Source: Actinomadura syzygii
GTDB lineage: Bacteria; Actinomycetota; Actinomycetes; Streptosporangiales; Streptosporangiaceae
Direction of reading: 5' to 3'
Length of the DNA: 64,000 nucleotides
Assembly (NCBI RefSeq): GCF_008085905.1
Contig: NZ_VSFF01000019.1
Location: 1 to 64,000 of the forward strand
How positions within the stretch are numbered: position 1 is the first letter of the stretch; each line of letters starts with the position of its first letter. Below are positions 23,943 to 32,789 of the stretch, piece after piece. A program made the position numbers and the translations under genes. The notes under the pieces were generated by a model that made no database searches, was not told the DNA's origin, and worked only from the letters and a program-made list of their open reading frames with translations.

Positions 23943-25957
23943 CCGACGAACAGGTGACCGACGAACAGTCGAGCGGCGAGGGCCTGCGCGTGCTGCACCG
24001 GGTCGTGATGCCCGGCGAGCGCGACTTCGACGTCCTCAAGCTGTACGTGGACGGGAACGCGGTCTTCGGACGCCGCACCGCCGACCTGCAGAGCGCGGCC
24101 GAGCGGGTCCTCGCCGAGCAGGACGACGACGCGGGACCGGCGGCGGCGTACCGCCCCTCGTCCCAGGACGACAGCGCCGAGATCGTCGGACGGCGCAGCA
24201 TCGTCGTCCCGTCCGGGACGCGGGTGTCGTTCTGCAGCTACTTCAACGCGTTCCCCGCCGGGTACTGGCGCAGGTGGAGCACGGTCGAGGACGTCCGGCT
24301 GCGGGTCCGGGTCCGCGGCGAGGCGACGATCCTCATCTACCGGTCGACGGGCAAGGGGCACCAGGAGCGAGTCAAGTCCCTGCACGTCGACTCCGACTCG
24401 TCGGTCGAGCGGGTCGTCGACCTGCCGCTCGCGCCGTTCATCGACGGCGGCTGGTACTGGTTCGACATCGTCGCCGACGGCCGCACCGCCGTGCTCGACA
24501 GCGCGGACTGGTGCGCGCCCACCGACCGGACGGCGCCCGGCACGGCGACGATCGGCATCACCACCTTCAACCGTCCGAGGTTCTGCGTCGAGCAGTTGAC
24601 GGCGCTCGCCGCGTCCGGCGACGTCCTCGACGTCGTGGACGAGATCCTCGTCGTCGACCAGGGCACCGACCGCGTCGAGGACCACCCCGACTTCGCCGCC
24701 GCCGCCGAAGCGCTCGGCGGCCGGCTCCGCGTCATCGACCAGGCCAACCTCGGCGGGTCCGGCGGCTTCGCCCGCGTCATGCACGAGACCGTCGAGTCGG
24801 GGCGCAGCACGTACGCGCTCCTCCTGGACGACGACGTCATCCTCGAACCCGAGGGCATCCTCCGCTCGGTGACGTTCGCCGACCTGGCGCGCGGCCCGAT
24901 GCTCGTCGGCGGGCACATGCTCGACCTCTACAACCGGTCGGTGCTGCACGTGTTCGGCGAGAGCATCGCCCGCTACCGCTGGTGGATGGTGCCCGCCGCG
25001 CACACCGAGCTGTCGCACGACCTCGCCGCCCACCCGCTCCGCGACACCCCGTGGCTGCACCGCCGCGCGGACGTCGAGTACAACGCGTGGTGGATGTGCC
25101 TCATCCCGGTGGAGGTCATCCGCAAGATCGGGCTCTCGCTGCCGTTCTTCATCAAGTGGGACGACATCGAGTACGGGCTCCGCGCCAAGGCCGCCGGGTT
25201 CCCGACCGTCTCGCTGCCGGGCGCGGCGGTGTGGCACGTCCCGTGGCACTCCAAGGACGTCATGACCGACTGGCAGGCGTACTTCACCGAGCGGAACAGG
25301 ATCGTCACCGCGCTCATGTACTCGCCGTACGAGCGCGGCGGAAACATGCTCAAGGAGAGCCTCTTCATCACCATCAAGCACGCGCTCGCCATGCAGTACT
25401 CCACGGCCGAGCTGATGCTGATGGCGATCGAGGACGCGCTCAAGGGCCCCGAAGACCTGCACCCCTCGATCGTCACGAAGATGGGCGAGCTGCGGGAGCT
25501 GCGCGCCGGGTTCGTGGACGCGCAGGCCAGGTCCGACCTGGACGAGTTCCCCGCCGTCCGGCGGAGCAAGCCGCCGCGCAAGGGCCGCGACGTCGTCGCG
25601 CCGAAGAACCGGCGGGCCATGTTCCAGACGGCGCTGCTCGGCGCGGCCCGGCAGGTGAAGCCGGTCGGGCCGTTCCCGAAGACGCACCCGGAGGCGCTCG
25701 TCCCGCATGTCGACCAGACCTGGTGGCTGCTGACGAAGTTCAACAGCGCGCTCGTGTCGTCCGCCGACGGGACGAAGGTCTCCTGGTACCAGCGCGACCC
25801 GCAGCGGTTCTGGTCGCTGATCCGGCGCGCGTCGGCGCTGCACGCCCGGCTCGGCAAGGACTGGGCGCCGCTCAGCCGCCGGTACCGGGACGCCCTGCCC
25901 GGCCTCACCTCGCCGGAGGAATGGCGCGAGACCTTCGACCGTGCGCGGCGCCGGTGA
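23939..25957 (+). CDS. glfT2: galactofuranosyltransferase GlfT2-like (672 aa)
   Basis: Polymerising galactofuranosyltransferase that elongates galactan from UDP-Galf at the inner membrane face. It has an N-terminal beta-sandwich domain with SYFNAFPAGYWRRW, then a GT-A domain: GITTFNRPRFC, the DDD metal motif (D297-D299), NAWWMCLIP, IKWDDIEYGLRAK and AVWHVPWH. These match the DDD, WW, DD and His positions known from mycobacterial GlfT2. A C-terminal helical domain follows. The length (672) is near the mycobacterial ~637. Its stop overlaps the GTG of the permease gene (25954-25957). Presence of GlfT2 outside mycolic-acid bacteria suggests a galactan without arabinan. Confidence 0.95.
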   Translation: MTDEQVTDEQSSGEGLRVLHRVVMPGERDFDVLKLYVDGNAVFGRRTADLQSAAERVLAEQDDDAGPAAAYRPSSQDDSAEIVGRRSIVVPSGTRVSFCSYFNAFPAGYWRRWSTVEDVRLRVRVRGEATILIYRSTGKGHQERVKSLHVDSDSSVERVVDLPLAPFIDGGWYWFDIVADGRTAVLDSADWCAPTDRTAPGTATIGITTFNRPRFCVEQLTALAASGDVLDVVDEILVVDQGTDRVEDHPDFAAAAEALGGRLRVIDQANLGGSGGFARVMHETVESGRSTYALLLDDDVILEPEGILRSVTFADLARGPMLVGGHMLDLYNRSVLHVFGESIARYRWWMVPAAHTELSHDLAAHPLRDTPWLHRRADVEYNAWWMCLIPVEVIRKIGLSLPFFIKWDDIEYGLRAKAAGFPTVSLPGAAVWHVPWHSKDVMTDWQAYFTERNRIVTALMYSPYERGGNMLKESLFITIKHALAMQYSTAELMLMAIEDALKGPEDLHPSIVTKMGELRELRAGFVDAQARSDLDEFPAVRRSKPPRKGRDVVAPKNRRAMFQTALLGAARQVKPVGPFPKTHPEALVPHVDQTWWLLTKFNSALVSSADGTKVSWYQRDPQRFWSLIRRASALHARLGKDWAPLSRRYRDALPGLTSPEEWRETFDRARRR

Positions 25958-26835
25958 CGACCGCTCCGCGAGCCCCGGCCGGGCCGGACGATCCCGAGCT
26001 GGTCGAGCCGGGCCGGGGCGGCGGGCTCGCCGACGTCCTGCGCCGCCGCTACCTGCTGCGGCTGATCGTGCGGCGCGAGCTGCGCGCCCGCTACCAGGGG
26101 TCGCTGCTCGGCCTCGGCTGGTCCTACGTCCGCCCGGCCGCGCACTTCGCGGTGTTCTACTTCGTGGCGGGCGTGTTCCTCGGGATGAGCAAGAACGTCC
26201 AGCACTTCCCGATCTTCATGTTCTCCGGGCTCGTGCTGGTCTCGTTCTTCAACGAGACGCTGATCAACACCACGCACTCGGTGCTCGGGAACGCGCCGCT
26301 GATCCGGAAGGTGTACCTGCCGCGCGAGCTGTTCCCGGTCGCCTCGCTGCTGGTGTCGTGCGTGCACCTGCTGCCGGGGGTGGCGATCGCGCTGGGCGTC
26401 GCGATCGCCTGGGGCTGGACGCCGTCCGCGCTCGCGATCGGGTCGGCGCTGCTCGGGTTCGCGCTCGTCGCCGTGCTCGGCATCGGGCTCGGGCTGATCT
26501 GCTCCGCGCTGCACGTCTTCTACCGCGACACCGACAAGGTCGTGGACATCGCGACCCTGTTCGTCACCTGGTCCGTGCCGATGATCTACCCGTGGACGAT
26601 GGTCCGCGACACCGCGCCCGGCTGGGGGCTCGACCTCTACCTGTCGAACCCGATGGCGGTCGGGGTGCTGCTGTTCGAGCGCGCGTTCTGGTGGCCGACG
26701 ACCGACCGGACGTTCGTGTTCCCCGCCGGGCTCACCCGGGACGCCCTCGTCCTGCTGGTGCTGGGCGTCCTGCTGCTCGGGGCGGGGCAGTTCGTGTTCG
26801 CCCGGTTGCAGCGCCGCTTCGCGGAGGAGCTGTGA
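25954..26835 (+). CDS. wzm: polysaccharide ABC exporter, permease subunit (293 aa)
   Basis: ABC-2 type permease with six predicted TM segments; the cytosolic N-terminus carries RYLLRLIVRRELRARYQGS and GLGWSYVRPAAH, characteristic of Wzm/TagG proteins. It exports a finished undecaprenyl-linked polymer together with the ATPase encoded next. GTG 25954 overlaps the glfT2 stop; its TGA shares a base with the ATG of the next gene (TGATG). A homologous pair flanks GlfT1 in mycobacteria and flips the galactan precursor. Confidence 0.92.
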   Translation: MTTAPRAPAGPDDPELVEPGRGGGLADVLRRRYLLRLIVRRELRARYQGSLLGLGWSYVRPAAHFAVFYFVAGVFLGMSKNVQHFPIFMFSGLVLVSFFNETLINTTHSVLGNAPLIRKVYLPRELFPVASLLVSCVHLLPGVAIALGVAIAWGWTPSALAIGSALLGFALVAVLGIGLGLICSALHVFYRDTDKVVDIATLFVTWSVPMIYPWTMVRDTAPGWGLDLYLSNPMAVGVLLFERAFWWPTTDRTFVFPAGLTRDALVLLVLGVLLLGAGQFVFARLQRRFAEEL

Positions 26836-27614
26836 TGCCCCGCGCCCTGGTCATCGACGGCGTGTCCAAGCGGTTCACGCTGCGGCACGCGCGCTCGATC
26901 AAGAACATGACCGTCCGAGCGCTGCGCCGCGAGAAGCTGCGCGACCGGTTCACCGCGCTGGACGGCGTCACGCTGACGGTCGGCGTCGGCGAGGCCGTCG
27001 CGCTGGTCGGCGTGAACGGGTCCGGCAAGAGCACCCTCTTGAAGATCATCTCGGGGGTGATGCCGCCGGACGAGGGCTCGGTCCGCGTCCGCGGCCGCGT
27101 CGCCGGGCTGATCGAGGTCGGCGCGGGCCTGCACCCCGACCTCACCGGACGCGAGAACGTCTTCCTCAACGGCGCCATCCTCGGCATGGACCGCGACGAG
27201 ACGCTGAGCAAGTTCGACTCGATCGTGGCGTTCGCCGACATCGGGCAGTTCCTCGACCAGCCGGTGCGGTTCTACTCGTCCGGCATGTTCATGCGGCTGG
27301 CGTTCTCCATCGCCGTCCACACCGACCCGGACGTGTTCCTCATCGACGAGGTGCTCGCGGTCGGCGACCCGCTCTTCCGCCGCAAATGCATCGACCGGCT
27401 CCACGAGTACCGCGACAGCGGCCGCACGATGGTGATCGTCGCGCACGACGCCACGCTGCTGCGCCAGCTCTGCACCCGCGGCGTGTTCCTGGAGGACGGC
27501 CGCGTGATCTGGGACGGCGACATCGACACCGCCGCCGACATGCTCCTCCAGAAGCGGGAGGAGCGCCGCCGCGCGAGCCTGCGGCGGGCGGAGGCGTCCG
27601 AGGCGGGCCGATGA
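26835..27614 (+). CDS. wzt: polysaccharide ABC exporter, ATPase subunit (259 aa)
   Basis: ABC ATPase: Walker A GVNGSGKST (~59-67), the variant signature YSSGMFMRLAF, Walker B VFLIDEVLAVGD and the switch histidine in VIVAHD. The family-typical GLIEVGAGLHPDLTGRENV is present. At 259 aa it lacks the C-terminal carbohydrate-binding domain of some Wzt proteins, so it resembles TagH/Rv3781-type ATPases that recognise the polymer through other means. Its stop overlaps the next start (ATGA, 27611-27614). Confidence 0.95.
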   Translation: MPRALVIDGVSKRFTLRHARSIKNMTVRALRREKLRDRFTALDGVTLTVGVGEAVALVGVNGSGKSTLLKIISGVMPPDEGSVRVRGRVAGLIEVGAGLHPDLTGRENVFLNGAILGMDRDETLSKFDSIVAFADIGQFLDQPVRFYSSGMFMRLAFSIAVHTDPDVFLIDEVLAVGDPLFRRKCIDRLHEYRDSGRTMVIVAHDATLLRQLCTRGVFLEDGRVIWDGDIDTAADMLLQKREERRRASLRRAEASEAGR

Positions 27615-28753
27615 CCCCGATGTCCCCGATGTCCCCGGTGAATCCGCCGCCTGCGCGTCTTCGGGAGATCGACCTGCTGCGGTTCGTGGCGGCGATGCTC
27701 GTGATGATCCACCACTACGTGGGACGGCTCGGCGGCTGGGGCGTCCAGAACCACCACAACATGCCGGGCATCGCGCAGATCGCGCACTTCGGGAACCTCG
27801 GCGTCGACCTGTTCTTCCTCATCAGCGGGTTCGTGATCCTGATGAGCGCGTGGGGACGCGGCGTCGGCGACTTCGCGGTGTCCCGGGTCGCCCGCATCTT
27901 CCCCGGCTACTGGTTCGGCGTCACGCTCGCCGCCGTCGCGTTCCTCGCCATCGGACAGACGCCGTGGGCGGGCCACAACCCGATCGCCGTGTACCTGCCG
28001 AACATGACGATGTTCCAGATGGGCATCGGGGTGAACCACATGGAGGTCGTCTACTGGACGCTCTGGGTCGAACTCCATTTCTACGTCCTGATCTCCCTGC
28101 TCGTGTGGCGCGGCCTCACCTATGAGCGGTGCCTTGCGTTCATGGTCCTTTGGATCGTTCTCGGCACCTTCTCGATGGAGGCGAACTTCCTGCCGCTGGC
28201 CGCGATCCTGATGCCGCCGTGGGCTCCGTACTTCGTGGCGGGGATGGCGTTCTATCTGATTCACCGCTTCGGGCCGAACCTGCTCCTGTGGCTGATCGTG
28301 TTCGGGTGCTGGGGGCTCGCCGTCCCTTACCGGATCGCGTCCGTCAACCCGGAACTGGAGTGGCCGAAGGTGTGGGACGCGGTCATCACCGGCGGCGTCA
28401 CGTTCGCGTTCCTCGTCATGGCGATGGTGTCCGTCGGCATGTTCGATATCGTGCGGTGGCGCGGCTTCACCGTCCTCGGCGCGCTGACGTACCCGCTGTA
28501 CCTCGTGCACGAGACGGTCGGCCGCGTCCTGGACGATCTGCTCGGCGCCCACCTCGGCCGGTGGACGCTCCTCGGAGTGTCCTGCGCCGCCGCCCTCGCG
28601 TCGGCATACCTGGTCCAGCGGTTCGTGGAGGCGCCCGCCCAGCGCTGGGCGCGCAGGAGGCTGAAGGCCGCCCTCGCCCGGCTGCGCCGGGAGGGGCTCC
28701 CGGCCGTCCGCCGCCAGACCCCGTCCCGCAGTCCCGCGGAGGCATCCCGATGA
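27611..28753 (+). CDS. acyltransferase 3 family membrane protein, copy 1 (380 aa)
   Basis: About ten TM segments. Family 3 acyltransferase features are present: REIDLLRFVAAMLVMIHHYV with the conserved His, GVDLFFLISGFVI, the R-x-x-R-I-F-P motif (VSRVARIFPGYW) and WTLWVELHFYVLI. Such enzymes O-acylate (often O-acetylate) carbohydrates using cytosolic acyl-CoA. It is coupled to wzt and to the next gene by 4-nt overlaps. The next gene is a close paralog. The position in the export operon suggests modification of the exported galactan. Confidence 0.9.
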   Translation: MTPMSPMSPVNPPPARLREIDLLRFVAAMLVMIHHYVGRLGGWGVQNHHNMPGIAQIAHFGNLGVDLFFLISGFVILMSAWGRGVGDFAVSRVARIFPGYWFGVTLAAVAFLAIGQTPWAGHNPIAVYLPNMTMFQMGIGVNHMEVVYWTLWVELHFYVLISLLVWRGLTYERCLAFMVLWIVLGTFSMEANFLPLAAILMPPWAPYFVAGMAFYLIHRFGPNLLLWLIVFGCWGLAVPYRIASVNPELEWPKVWDAVITGGVTFAFLVMAMVSVGMFDIVRWRGFTVLGALTYPLYLVHETVGRVLDDLLGAHLGRWTLLGVSCAAALASAYLVQRFVEAPAQRWARRRLKAALARLRREGLPAVRRQTPSRSPAEASR

Positions 28754-29949
28754 CCCGTCCCCCCGCCCTCGCCGCCCCCGCCTCGCCGACCCGGCTGCGC
28801 GAGCTGGACCTGCTGCGCTTCGTCGCGGTCGGCTTCGTCGTCCTGCACCATTTCGCGGGCGTGCGCAGCACCGTCTGGGCCGGACGGGACGCGCAGAAGA
28901 TCTATCCCGAGCTGGCCGACGTCGCCCACTTCGGGTACCTCGGCGTGCAGCTCGTGTTCATGGTCAGCGGTTTCGTCATCCTGATGTCCGCCTGGGGACG
29001 GGGCGCGGGCGACTTCGCCGTCGCGCGCGTCGTCCGGCTGTACCCGGCGTACTGGGTCAGCGTCCTGCTCAGCCTGACGCTGTACCTGGTCTGCGGGTCG
29101 GCGGTGCCGTACGGGAACGGCGCCGACCCGGTCCGGCGCGTCCTGCCGAACCTCACCATGCTCCAGGACGGCATGCACATCGCCCCGCTCGAAGTCGTCT
29201 ACTGGGCGCTGTGGGTGGAGCTGCACTTCTACGTGCTCATCGCGATCTTCGCCCGCGTCGGCATCACGTACGCGCGCTGCGTGACGTTCATGGTCTCCTG
29301 GCTGATCATCGGCGCGTTCGCCAAGGAGGGCGGCAGCGCGATGCTGCAGACCGTCGTCCTGCCGGAGACCGCGCCCTTCTTCATCGCCGGAATGGCGTTC
29401 TTCCTGCTGCACCGGTTCGGGTCGAACATCGCGCTCTGGCTGGTCCTCGCCGCGTCGTGGGCGCTGTCGGTGCATTACCTCGTCGAGGGCGTCAGCCCGC
29501 TGAACGCGTGGAAGGGCGTCCACGAGATCGTCATTCCCGTCGTGGTGACGGTGTTCTACGTGGTCATGGCGCTCGCGGCGTTCGGACGCCTGTCGTGGTT
29601 GCGGTGGCGCCTCTTCACCGTCCTCGGCGGGCTCGCGTACCCGCTCTACCTGCTGCACGAGACGGTGGCGCGGGCGATCGTGAAGGTGTTCTTCCCGCAC
29701 CCGTTCCTCGACCGGTGGACGATCCTGCCCGTCATCGTCGCGGCGGCGGTGGCGTCGGCGGCGGCCGTGCACTGGCTGGTGGAGCGTCCGGCGCAGGCGC
29801 TGATGCGGCCGCGGCTCGCGGCGGCGATGGCGCAGATCCGCGCCGGCGGCGCGCGCCCCGCCGGGCCGCCGCCGGACGGCGGCCCGCCGGAGAGCGGGGA
29901 GGCCGCGCGGCAGGACGCTCCGGCGGTCCCGCCCGCCTCGGTGCCCTAA
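28750..29949 (+). CDS. acyltransferase 3 family membrane protein, copy 2 (399 aa)
   Basis: Paralog of the preceding product. It shares the entry (RELDLLRFVAVGFVVLHHFA), FMVSGFVILMSAWGRG, VVRLYPAYWVS, ALWVELHFYVLI and the end-of-core YPLYLLHETVARA. The final ~50 residues are Pro/Gly/Ala-rich and probably cytosolic. Start ATG 28750 lies in the ATGA overlap with the first copy. Two adjacent divergent copies suggest different acyl groups or positions on the same polymer. It is the last gene of the glf operon; the sulfatase gene begins 74 bp later. Confidence 0.9.
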   Translation: MTRPPALAAPASPTRLRELDLLRFVAVGFVVLHHFAGVRSTVWAGRDAQKIYPELADVAHFGYLGVQLVFMVSGFVILMSAWGRGAGDFAVARVVRLYPAYWVSVLLSLTLYLVCGSAVPYGNGADPVRRVLPNLTMLQDGMHIAPLEVVYWALWVELHFYVLIAIFARVGITYARCVTFMVSWLIIGAFAKEGGSAMLQTVVLPETAPFFIAGMAFFLLHRFGSNIALWLVLAASWALSVHYLVEGVSPLNAWKGVHEIVIPVVVTVFYVVMALAAFGRLSWLRWRLFTVLGGLAYPLYLLHETVARAIVKVFFPHPFLDRWTILPVIVAAAVASAAAVHWLVERPAQALMRPRLAAAMAQIRAGGARPAGPPPDGGPPESGEAARQDAPAVPPASVP

Positions 29950-30023
29950 CCTGATCAAATCGATCCCGATCCCGGCGCGGCCAGCCGCCCGGTCAGTCCC
30001 CCCGCCGGTCCGAAGGGTGTGTG

Positions 30024-31535
30024 ATGCTCGCCGCGAAGCCGCGACGATGGGTCGTGCCGGTGGCGGCGCTGCTGGTCGCGGCCCTGCCATTGGCCGGATG
30101 CCTGCGCTCCCAGGAATCCGGCGACCGCAAGGACGGAAAGGTGGAGGCGACGCGCGCACCCGAAAAGGGGCGGCCCAACATCGTCTACATCCTGACCGAC
30201 GACCTTTCGTGGGACCTGGTCGACTACATGCCGAACGTCAAGCGGTTGCAGCAGCGCGGCCTGACGTTCTCGAACTACTTCGTCGCGGACACGCTGTGCT
30301 GCCCGTCCCGGGCGACGATCCTGACCGGGAAATACCCGCACAACACCGGGGTCCGCAGCAATGACCCGCCCACGGGCGGTTTCCCGGTGTTCCGCGACCG
30401 CGGCAACGAGCAGGACACGTTCGCCGTGGCGTTGCAGAAGGCGGGCTACCGCACCGCGCTCATGGGCAAGTACCTGAACGGGTACGAGACGACGAAGCAG
30501 CAGGGATCGTCCCGGACCTACGTTCCGCCCGGCTGGACGGAATGGCAGGTCACCGGTCTCGGATACGCGAACTACAACTACTGGTTGAACGGAAACGGGA
30601 CGCTCACCCACTACGGACGCTCCCCGCAGCATTACCTGAACACCGTGCTGAGCGGCAAAGGCGTCGACTTCATCAACCGGGCGGCGGACGTCCGGCAGCC
30701 GTTCCTGCTGGAGATGTCGACGTTCTCGCCGCACGCTCCCGCGACGCCCGCGCCCGCGGACGCCCGCAGGTTCGCCAACGTCAGGGCGCCCCGCACGCCC
30801 GGGTTCAACGAGCCCGACATCGGCGACAAGCCCGGCTGGCTGCGGAAATACCCGAGGCTGCGCGTCCGGCAACTCCACGGCGTCGACCAGGCGTTCAGGC
30901 AGCGGGTGCGGGCCGTCCAGTCGGTGGACCGGATGATCGGCGCGCTGGAGGCGGCGGTGAAGGCCAAGGGCCTCGCCGACGACACCTATTTCGTCTTCAA
31001 TTCCGACAACGGCTACCACCTCGGGCAGCACCGGCTCGTCGAGGGGAAGCTGACCGCCTACGACACCGATATCCGGGTGCCGCTGATCGTGGCGGGGCCC
31101 GGCGTCCCGGCCGGGAAGACCGAGCAGCGGTTCGCGCAGAACACCGACATCTGCCCGACCATCGAGGAAATGGCGGGGCTGCGGCCCGCCGACTCGGCGG
31201 ACGGCCGTTCCCTCGTCCCGCTGCTGCGCGGACAACCCGTCTCCGGCTGGCGGACGAGCGCGTTCATCGAGCATCTCGGCCCCAATTACCGGCACGACGA
31301 CCCGGACCTGCCGAAACGGTACGGCGGGAACCCGCCGACGTATTACGCGGTCCGCACGGCCAACGAGCTGTACGTCGAGTACGACAACGGCGACCGCGAG
31401 TATTACGACCTCGCCCGCGATCCGTGGGAGCTGGGCAATCTGTGGACGCAGGCGCCCGAACCGCGCAAGGCCGAACTCAAATCGCTGGTCGCCTCGTACC
31501 GCCATTGCGTGGGCGCCGAATGCCGCGACCTGTGA
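30024..31535 (+). CDS. secreted lipoprotein sulfatase (503 aa)
   Basis: Type I sulfatase of the alkaline-phosphatase superfamily. The formylglycine motif C-C-P-S-R-A-T-I-L-T-G starts at C92 (counting from ATG 30024), metal residues appear in YILTDDLSWD, and FNSDNGYHLGQH is conserved. The signal peptide ends in a lipobox (LPLAGC), so the enzyme is anchored outside. The closest style is that of N-acetylglucosamine-6-sulfatase-like enzymes, but the substrate is unknown. A GTG three bases upstream (30021) is an alternative start; GAAGGG precedes. It ends 7 bp from a convergent Asp-box lipoprotein gene. Desulfation of the nearby glycan is an inference. Confidence 0.92.
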   Translation: MLAAKPRRWVVPVAALLVAALPLAGCLRSQESGDRKDGKVEATRAPEKGRPNIVYILTDDLSWDLVDYMPNVKRLQQRGLTFSNYFVADTLCCPSRATILTGKYPHNTGVRSNDPPTGGFPVFRDRGNEQDTFAVALQKAGYRTALMGKYLNGYETTKQQGSSRTYVPPGWTEWQVTGLGYANYNYWLNGNGTLTHYGRSPQHYLNTVLSGKGVDFINRAADVRQPFLLEMSTFSPHAPATPAPADARRFANVRAPRTPGFNEPDIGDKPGWLRKYPRLRVRQLHGVDQAFRQRVRAVQSVDRMIGALEAAVKAKGLADDTYFVFNSDNGYHLGQHRLVEGKLTAYDTDIRVPLIVAGPGVPAGKTEQRFAQNTDICPTIEEMAGLRPADSADGRSLVPLLRGQPVSGWRTSAFIEHLGPNYRHDDPDLPKRYGGNPPTYYAVRTANELYVEYDNGDREYYDLARDPWELGNLWTQAPEPRKAELKSLVASYRHCVGAECRDL

Positions 31536-31542
31536 GCTCTTC

Positions 31543-32769
31543 TTACGGCCCAGGCTTAGGGCGGAGGGAAGCGCTCGCGTAGGCGCGGCAGACGCCGTCC
31601 TTGTCGCGCTTGGTGGCGACCTCCAGCAGGCCCTTTCCGTCGTTCGTCGGGAGCAGCGCCGAACTGTAGTTGGCGCAGACGACGTCGGACTGCTCGGGCT
31701 CGGCCGGGAACGACACCCGGACGGGCGCCGGTTCCGTGCGCCAGCCGCCTTGCCCGTTCGCGGCGGCGGCGAAGACGGTGGCGCCGCTCGCGTCCCGTGA
31801 CAGCCGCCCGTCCGCGTCCCGGACGATGCCGCCGACGAGCAGGACCGTCCCGCCCGGACCGCCGCCGGGGACCCAGGCGACCGTGGGCGCGTGGAAGAGG
31901 GCGCGGCCATCGCCGGTGCGCACGGCGGCGCCGGGCGCGGCCGGGTCGCCCCAGGACCAGCCGTCCGGCGAACGCCGGTAGTGGACCCCGCACTTCGCGG
32001 AAGGCCCGCATATCTCGTAGGCCATGAAATAGGAGCCGTCGGGAAGACGCCGGACGACGGGCATGCCCGGCCGGTCGCCGCGTCCGCGCAGGGCGACGAC
32101 CGGCGTCCTCGAACCCCACGTCGCGCCGCCGTCCAGCGACAGCGCCTCCATGACGACCTGGTCGTGTCCGGGGCGGGTCTCGTCGGAGTAGTAGCAGACC
32201 AGCCGTCCCTGCGCGTCGAGGGACAGCTCCGGCTCCCAGAGCCCCCGGTCCCAGGGCGTCCCGGCGTCGGCGGTCGCGCAGCTCGACAGGTAGGACCAGG
32301 TGCGCCCGCCGTCCCCGCTGCGCCACACGCGCAGCTCGGGCAGGCGTTCGGGAGCGTCGTTCTTCATCCCGACCGTGCCCGCCCACAGGAGCGTCCCGGC
32401 GGGCTGCGCGCCGACCGCGCGCGGCAGTTCGAGCAGGCTGCCGCAGCAGGCGCCGCGTCCGCCGGCGGCGGCCGGGTCGCGGATCTCCGACAGCGTCCGG
32501 AACGTGCGGCCGCCGTCCGCGCTCTCGTAGAACCGCGCCGTGTCGGTGAGGCCGTCTCCGGCGGCCGTCGCGACGCCGAGCACGATCCGCCCGTCGCGCA
32601 GCCGGACGAGCCGCGGGTACATCGCCTGCCGGTCGTCCACGAGGTGCTCCGGGAACGGGACGAAGGCCGCGGGGCGGCGCGCGGGCTCGTGCGGCCGGGT
32701 GCCCGCCTCGGTCGCCGTGCACCCGGCGAGCGCGACGACCGCCGCCAGCGCCGCCGCTGGCGCCCTCAC
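31543..32769 (-). CDS. lipoprotein with Asp-box (BNR/sialidase-like) propeller (408 aa)
   Basis: The signal peptide has lipobox VALAGC. The body has Asp boxes SADGGRTF, SGDGGRTW, SLDGGATW and SPDGWSW, spaced as in a six-bladed propeller, and YPRLVRLRDGRIVLG near the start. This resembles exo-sialidase/BNR glycosidases, but the sialidase arginine triad cannot be confirmed by eye. It may cleave or bind a surface sugar. The GTG start lies in the second copy of a 14-bp tandem duplication that separates it from the esterase stop upstream; without it the genes would overlap as GTGA. Confidence 0.82.
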   Translation of the reverse strand: MRAPAAALAAVVALAGCTATEAGTRPHEPARRPAAFVPFPEHLVDDRQAMYPRLVRLRDGRIVLGVATAAGDGLTDTARFYESADGGRTFRTLSEIRDPAAAGGRGACCGSLLELPRAVGAQPAGTLLWAGTVGMKNDAPERLPELRVWRSGDGGRTWSYLSSCATADAGTPWDRGLWEPELSLDAQGRLVCYYSDETRPGHDQVVMEALSLDGGATWGSRTPVVALRGRGDRPGMPVVRRLPDGSYFMAYEICGPSAKCGVHYRRSPDGWSWGDPAAPGAAVRTGDGRALFHAPTVAWVPGGGPGGTVLLVGGIVRDADGRLSRDASGATVFAAAANGQGGWRTEPAPVRVSFPAEPEQSDVVCANYSSALLPTNDGKGLLEVATKRDKDGVCRAYASASLRPKPGP

Positions 32770-32789
32770 GGGGTCGCCCTCACGGGGTC
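32762..32789. repeat. 14-bp perfect tandem duplication at a gene junction
   Basis: The unit GACCCCGTGAGGGC (minus strand) occurs twice in a row. The TGA of the esterase gene lies in the upstream copy, and the GTG start of the lipoprotein gene in the downstream copy. The duplication therefore split what looks like a former GTGA stop-start overlap. Confidence 0.95.

Noticed and set aside
31543..32769. Calling the Asp-box lipoprotein a true sialidase
   Set aside because: Asp boxes are structural and occur in many propellers; the catalytic arginine triad and Tyr/Glu pair cannot be assigned by eye.
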